Below, piece after piece: positions 4,568-7,735 of a stretch of DNA of 7,735 bases (positions within the stretch are counted from its first letter, which is position 1; each line of letters begins with the position of its first letter). Position numbers and translations under genes: made by a program. Source of the DNA: Halothece sp. MAG. GTDB taxonomy: Bacteria; Cyanobacteriota; Cyanobacteriia; Cyanobacteriales; Rubidibacteraceae. The notes under the pieces were generated by a model that was not told the origin of the DNA, ran no database searches, and saw nothing but the letters and a program-made list of their open reading frames with translations. The stretch lies in the NCBI GenBank assembly GCA_018610095.1, contig JAHEOB010000185.1, forward strand, positions 1-7,735, read 5' to 3'.

Positions 4568-6907
4568 TTATTCACTAATAGGATTAGTTGGTAAAGGACT
4601 GGGATTATAGAGAGGCGGTAAGGAGAATTTTTTGCCAGGGTTATCGTTGGCAGTTCGTTCATTATCGACAAACCACTGAAATCCTTCACCTTCTGGGTTC
4701 GGTTGATCTGTGGAGCGTGGATAACGCACTGGTGCTTTGTCATCAAATCCTTTAGCAGCATAATGAAATGCTTTAATAAAATGAATTTCATCAATAGATT
4801 CTTCATTACCATTGCCGTAAGCTTGTTTGACTGCGCTTTGATAATTTTGGATACAGGTTTGAAGATTAATGGGTTCTCCTTTGACTTCATCTTCATTAGG
4901 AAGCAAACACTGATAAAATTCAGACCACTTTTCTCCTGTCCGTAAATCGGTGTCTGCTTCAATGACATCGAGTCGGACACTTCCAAACCCTAATGGTTTA
5001 CCACCACCAAGCCGATGAAAATGAAATTCCGGTAAGTTCAAAAGATAAAGCAATGCACCTAATTCTACTTCTGAAAGATTCATTACATCAATTTCAAACT
5101 TAAATTCAACTCCTTCCTTAACCCAATTTTTCATTGAGCGATTTTGGTCGTTACGTTCTTCACCATTGTTATCAGGGTGTCGATATTCTTGATAATGACC
5201 ATTTTCAGATTGGGTTGTTTTATCTTGAGAAGGATTAGTCCAATAATTTGGAGGTAATCCTTGGTGATGAGGATAAACTTTACGACCCCGTAATCCTTGG
5301 TGATTAGATTTATATCCCTCCTCTTTGGCAAGACCATCCTTTAACGGCGTTCCTTGATGATCTTGAGCATTGTAAAATCGAGCTTGCTGAGGGTTGGGCT
5401 GTCCTAAGATGGCTAAAGGCACTGTATTGTCGTCATCACCAAAATTATCTTCCCAGTTCTCAGTGAGACACTGAACACTGTGAACGCGTAACTGACCTTT
5501 ATAAGCACCTCTTCCACTTTGATTAACCCAACCAAACACGCGATCCGCAGGGGAAAGCTCCTGTTGATTATTAGCAGGTTTTAAGTTTTGATCTAATAAT
5601 TCATCTGGTTTTTTCTGATAAAGCCGACGAGAAATCGTTACAGGTTGAAGTGCCACAATATCCTTAGTTTGGAAATTGGTTTCTGGATTGCAACCGCTGG
5701 CAAGCTCAACATAGCAAAGCGTTCCATGCTGCAGTTTTAAATCACTTTCGCGATAAATATGACGTGACCATGCAGTTTCTCCAGGGCTGGAACCAAGATA
5801 ATCACTATAGGAATGACCTTGTTGAGCTCGTTTTTCAAGGTCTTGTTTGTGAATTTCTTGATAATTAGCAATCAGAGTTTTCCACAGTTCTTTAACATGA
5901 GAATCAACTTCAACAGCAGGGGGAGCAGTCTGTTTATTTTTAATAAAAACACGCTCGTATTTTTTGTTATTCATATTGGCTCCAGTAATGCAAACCCATC
6001 CTAATTGCCAGTCTCCCCCTGGTAAGGAATCTGAATTCCAAGGTTGGATTTTGGTTACCTTATTGTTGTTATCAATAAGAACACAAACTTGATCCCCATG
6101 TTGCGGTAATTGATGAGTCCCTTGATATGGCAATGCAGCATTATTTTCACCCTTATCAGGAGGATCGCCATCTTTTTCATAACGAGGCAACTTATAGGCT
6201 TTTAAGCAACAAAGATATAAAGCTTCTCCTTCCTGTTCCACTCGTGCTGGAATAACAGTATTTTTAGGGGGTGCGCGATAGGCTAATTGTGAACCATGTT
6301 TGGTAAAGATGGATAAGCGAGAATTGGTTATGGCTTCATAAGCTGATCGCAACATTCCTTTAATGGAAGTTGGCGGTAGATAAGGATTCCCCTGAGCATC
6401 AACTCGAGTGGGAAAGGTTTTATGGTCGTCATTATTGACTGCCATTTCTGAGGCATCAGGAATCAGTAAGGGAGTCATGGTTGTTAATTTGACAGCAATG
6501 CGACCTGACCAGTAATCGCTGTAATAGCAACTATGACCAATGGGAGGAGCATCTCCTAATCCTCGTTTTGGATTTTGAGGATCAAATTTTGGTAAATGAT
6601 GTCGAGGTAAAGCAGGAATAAAATTGTACGGATTATGAAATTTGTCCTGTTTTACTGTTTTGGGTTTAATTGTTTCTTGGAAAGTTTCTCCCGTAGGTCG
6701 GATTCTAACAGGTTGATCTAAATCGAATTCAAAATCAACTTCTAGGTTATGTAACTGTTGCGGTGAGGAATTAAATTGTTCATAAAGGGATTTAGTTAAA
6801 ACCCTTGAACTAATACCTGTCTCATTAGTTTTATTTTTTTGATTGGTGTACTTTAAGCTAATACGGTTTTGTTTATTGACTTTTAAGATTCCATGATAAA
6901 TTGACAT
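4568..6907 (-). CDS. TIGR03986-family type III CRISPR RAMP protein (large Cas7-like subunit)
   Basis: This is a predicted backbone subunit of a type III-D effector complex, binding crRNA and possibly target RNA. The protein is 779 aa. Family landmarks in order are FHNPYNFIPALPR (90-102), TPLLIPD (145-151), the RAMP signature PPTSIKGMLRSAYEAI (178-192), LSPADRVFGWV (451-461), and a C-terminal glycine-rich loop RLGGGKPLGFGSV (632-644). The Cas7-like core appears split by a long insertion (about 200-450) and there is a polar, Asn/Gln/His-rich stretch at about 500-600. Asp residues around 151-161 lie where Cas7 proteins carry their RNA-cleaving loop, but I cannot assign a catalytic residue. It may correspond to the Cas7-insertion subunit of III-Dv complexes; that is inference. 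The start at 6907 has GGAG seven bases upstream and follows csx19 by 29 bases. The reading frame is intact throughout. Confidence 0.85.
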   Translation of the reverse strand: MSIYHGILKVNKQNRISLKYTNQKNKTNETGISSRVLTKSLYEQFNSSPQQLHNLEVDFEFDLDQPVRIRPTGETFQETIKPKTVKQDKFHNPYNFIPALPRHHLPKFDPQNPKRGLGDAPPIGHSCYYSDYWSGRIAVKLTTMTPLLIPDASEMAVNNDDHKTFPTRVDAQGNPYLPPTSIKGMLRSAYEAITNSRLSIFTKHGSQLAYRAPPKNTVIPARVEQEGEALYLCCLKAYKLPRYEKDGDPPDKGENNAALPYQGTHQLPQHGDQVCVLIDNNNKVTKIQPWNSDSLPGGDWQLGWVCITGANMNNKKYERVFIKNKQTAPPAVEVDSHVKELWKTLIANYQEIHKQDLEKRAQQGHSYSDYLGSSPGETAWSRHIYRESDLKLQHGTLCYVELASGCNPETNFQTKDIVALQPVTISRRLYQKKPDELLDQNLKPANNQQELSPADRVFGWVNQSGRGAYKGQLRVHSVQCLTENWEDNFGDDDNTVPLAILGQPNPQQARFYNAQDHQGTPLKDGLAKEEGYKSNHQGLRGRKVYPHHQGLPPNYWTNPSQDKTTQSENGHYQEYRHPDNNGEERNDQNRSMKNWVKEGVEFKFEIDVMNLSEVELGALLYLLNLPEFHFHRLGGGKPLGFGSVRLDVIEADTDLRTGEKWSEFYQCLLPNEDEVKGEPINLQTCIQNYQSAVKQAYGNGNEESIDEIHFIKAFHYAAKGFDDKAPVRYPRSTDQPNPEGEGFQWFVDNERTANDNPGKKFSLPPLYNPSPLPTNPISE

Positions 6908-6936
6908 TTTAAATCTCCAATTTACTACTTAATAAA

Positions 6937-7512
6937 TTATTGAGCTTCTAATTTGACTAAACGTTCTTCCATCACAGCATAATTTCCATAATTATTATCG
7001 GCTTGAGCCATGTATTCGCGAGTTTTGAGATAAACTCTTTCCTCGTCCTGTAAAGTTTGATTCATCGGAATGTCTAATTGACCAATTCGGGCTTCGGATA
7101 GTGATTGCCAATTGGCGGTTGATTTGGGATGTTTTGCCTTTTTTCCCCATAGTAAATACTGTTGTGGTAAAACTTCATAAGTTTTTTGCTTTTGAAGCAT
7201 AAAATGATTAATTGACTGTTCTGATTCTGACAAGAGAACTGCTTTTCCATTACCAAGATTATGGTTAAGCCATCGTAGCTCATTTCCTTCAGTAAAAATT
7301 CTTGCCTCAAATACTTCACTTAGGTTGTTTACTGGTTCATCATTACAGTTATATAAACAATTACTTTTCAAACATAAAATTTGACAAGCATGGCGTGAAT
7401 AGAGAAGCGCGATCGCGCCCTCTAAATTTGGATGACAATAATTAATTGCCTCTTTTAAAATGACATTGTTATTGCAGTAACTATAAAGTGTGACGATTTC
7501 TTGCTGACTCAT
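6937..7512 (-). CDS. csx19: Csx19 (TIGR03984 family) type III-D CRISPR protein
   Basis: This is a small subunit specific to type III-D loci and a component of the effector complex in III-Dv systems; its biochemical role is less defined than that of the RAMPs. The protein is 191 aa, a normal family length. Recognisable blocks are FEARIFTEGNELRWL (68-82), AVLLSE (91-96), QYLLWG (118-123), LSEARIGQLDIP (138-149), and the C-terminal REYMAQADNNYGNYAVMEERL (165-185). The N-terminal half is cysteine-rich (C13, C26, C43, C47, C52, C56). Spacings are irregular, so metal binding cannot be claimed. The ATG at 7512 overlaps the TGA of the upstream RAMP gene (ATGA), and AGGAGG (7522-7517) lies within that gene, so translation is probably coupled. 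A HIP1 octamer lies in its coding sequence at 7409. Confidence 0.83.
   Translation of the reverse strand: MSQQEIVTLYSYCNNNVILKEAINYCHPNLEGAIALLYSRHACQILCLKSNCLYNCNDEPVNNLSEVFEARIFTEGNELRWLNHNLGNGKAVLLSESEQSINHFMLQKQKTYEVLPQQYLLWGKKAKHPKSTANWQSLSEARIGQLDIPMNQTLQDEERVYLKTREYMAQADNNYGNYAVMEERLVKLEAQ
7409..7416. repeat. HIP1 octamer
   Basis: This GCGATCGC copy lies inside csx19, extended to the 12-base palindrome GCGCGATCGCGC at 7407-7418. Confidence 0.8.
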
Positions 7513-7735
7513 TTGACCTCCTGATTATTATTATTAATCCAGTCTATCCAGCTATAATTTAAATCAAGTAATAAGTCCTCATTAATATTAGATAAATCCG
7601 GTGCGAGTTCTTGGATATCCTCAATTCCTTCTAAGCCGTCAATGGAACTGCAAGTCATCGTCATCGGATTGGTCACTTCAACAGTTCCCATACCACGATT
7701 TGTTCCGTAACCAATGGGAATTTTACGAGCAGCAA
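7509..7735 (-). CDS. RAMP superfamily CRISPR protein, C-terminal fragment (start beyond right edge)
   Basis: The minus-strand frame is open to the window edge, so only the last 74 codons are seen. The first visible complete codons give AARKIPIGYGTNRGMGTVEV. The IGYGTNRGMGTV part is a glycine-rich loop of the kind found near the C-terminus of Cas7-like RAMP proteins, where it contacts crRNA. An acidic tail follows, ending DWINNNNQEVK. The internal ATG near 7691 is not the true start, since it would cut through this loop. The gene overlaps csx19 by four bases, placing it upstream in the same operon. It is probably a Csm3-like, Cas7-2x or Csx10-type subunit; the fragment is too short to decide. 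Cas10 is expected further upstream, to the right. Confidence 0.75.
   Translation of the reverse strand, partial: AARKIPIGYGTNRGMGTVEVTNPMTMTCSSIDGLEGIEDIQELAPDLSNINEDLLLDLNYSWIDWINNNNQEVK
7517..7522 (-). promoter_or_regulatory. Ribosome binding site of csx19
   Basis: AGGAGG on the minus strand lies four bases before the csx19 ATG, inside the last codons of the upstream RAMP gene. It fixes the csx19 start at 7512 and supports coupled translation across the ATGA overlap. Confidence 0.7.

Noticed and set aside
4543..4986. 147-codon minus-strand frame inside the TIGR03986 gene
   Set aside because: It is an alternative frame of the real RAMP gene, rich in Lys, Met and Ile as expected for out-of-frame AT-rich reading.

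Overview
The window looks like cyanobacterial DNA, probably from a plasmid or another accessory region. It is AT-rich overall and carries three copies of the cyanobacterial HIP1 octamer GCGATCGC (2393, 3425, 7409). The gene content also fits: a plasmid-type partition operon beside a type III-D CRISPR-Cas operon. The species cannot be named from this sequence. Similar pairings of partition genes with type III CRISPR loci are known on cyanobacterial plasmids, but the plasmid placement here is inference.

Left part (1-1590, all minus strand): the first 103 codons of a polar, probably helical protein of unknown function run off the left edge. Next come two small unknown proteins encoded by overlapping genes (a GTGA junction). 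A compact GC-rich, hairpin-forming element of REP or MITE type follows. A complete GNAT acetyltransferase of the YjcF/ElaA-like kind closes this part.

Middle part (about 1700-3100, plus strand): a partition operon consists of a ParA-like ATPase followed, with an 8-bp overlap, by a small partner protein with a C-terminal ribbon-helix-helix-like region. Direct and inverted repeats built on TCTAGATA lie just before and over the likely promoter; they look like a centromere and operator. The same 20-bp core, inside a longer perfect palindrome, occurs again within the partner gene, in the part coding for a disordered linker. The ParA P-loop lacks the signature lysine of the deviant Walker A motif.

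Right part (3380-7735, minus strand): this is the promoter-distal end of a type III-D CRISPR-Cas operon. In transcription order it holds the C-terminus of a RAMP protein (cut by the right edge), csx19 (TIGR03984 family, ATGA overlap), a 779-residue TIGR03986-family RAMP, and a CARF-winged helix-RelE protein resembling Cami1. The RAMPs and Csx19 would build the crRNA-guided complex. Cas10, expected beyond the right edge, would make cyclic oligoadenylate on recognising foreign RNA. The CARF-RelE protein would sense that signal and cleave mRNA on ribosomes, causing growth arrest. No CRISPR array, cas1/cas2 or cas10 lies in the window.

The best candidates for a second look are the Cami1-like effector at the end of a III-D operon, the intragenic copy of the partition palindrome, and the altered ParA P-loop.
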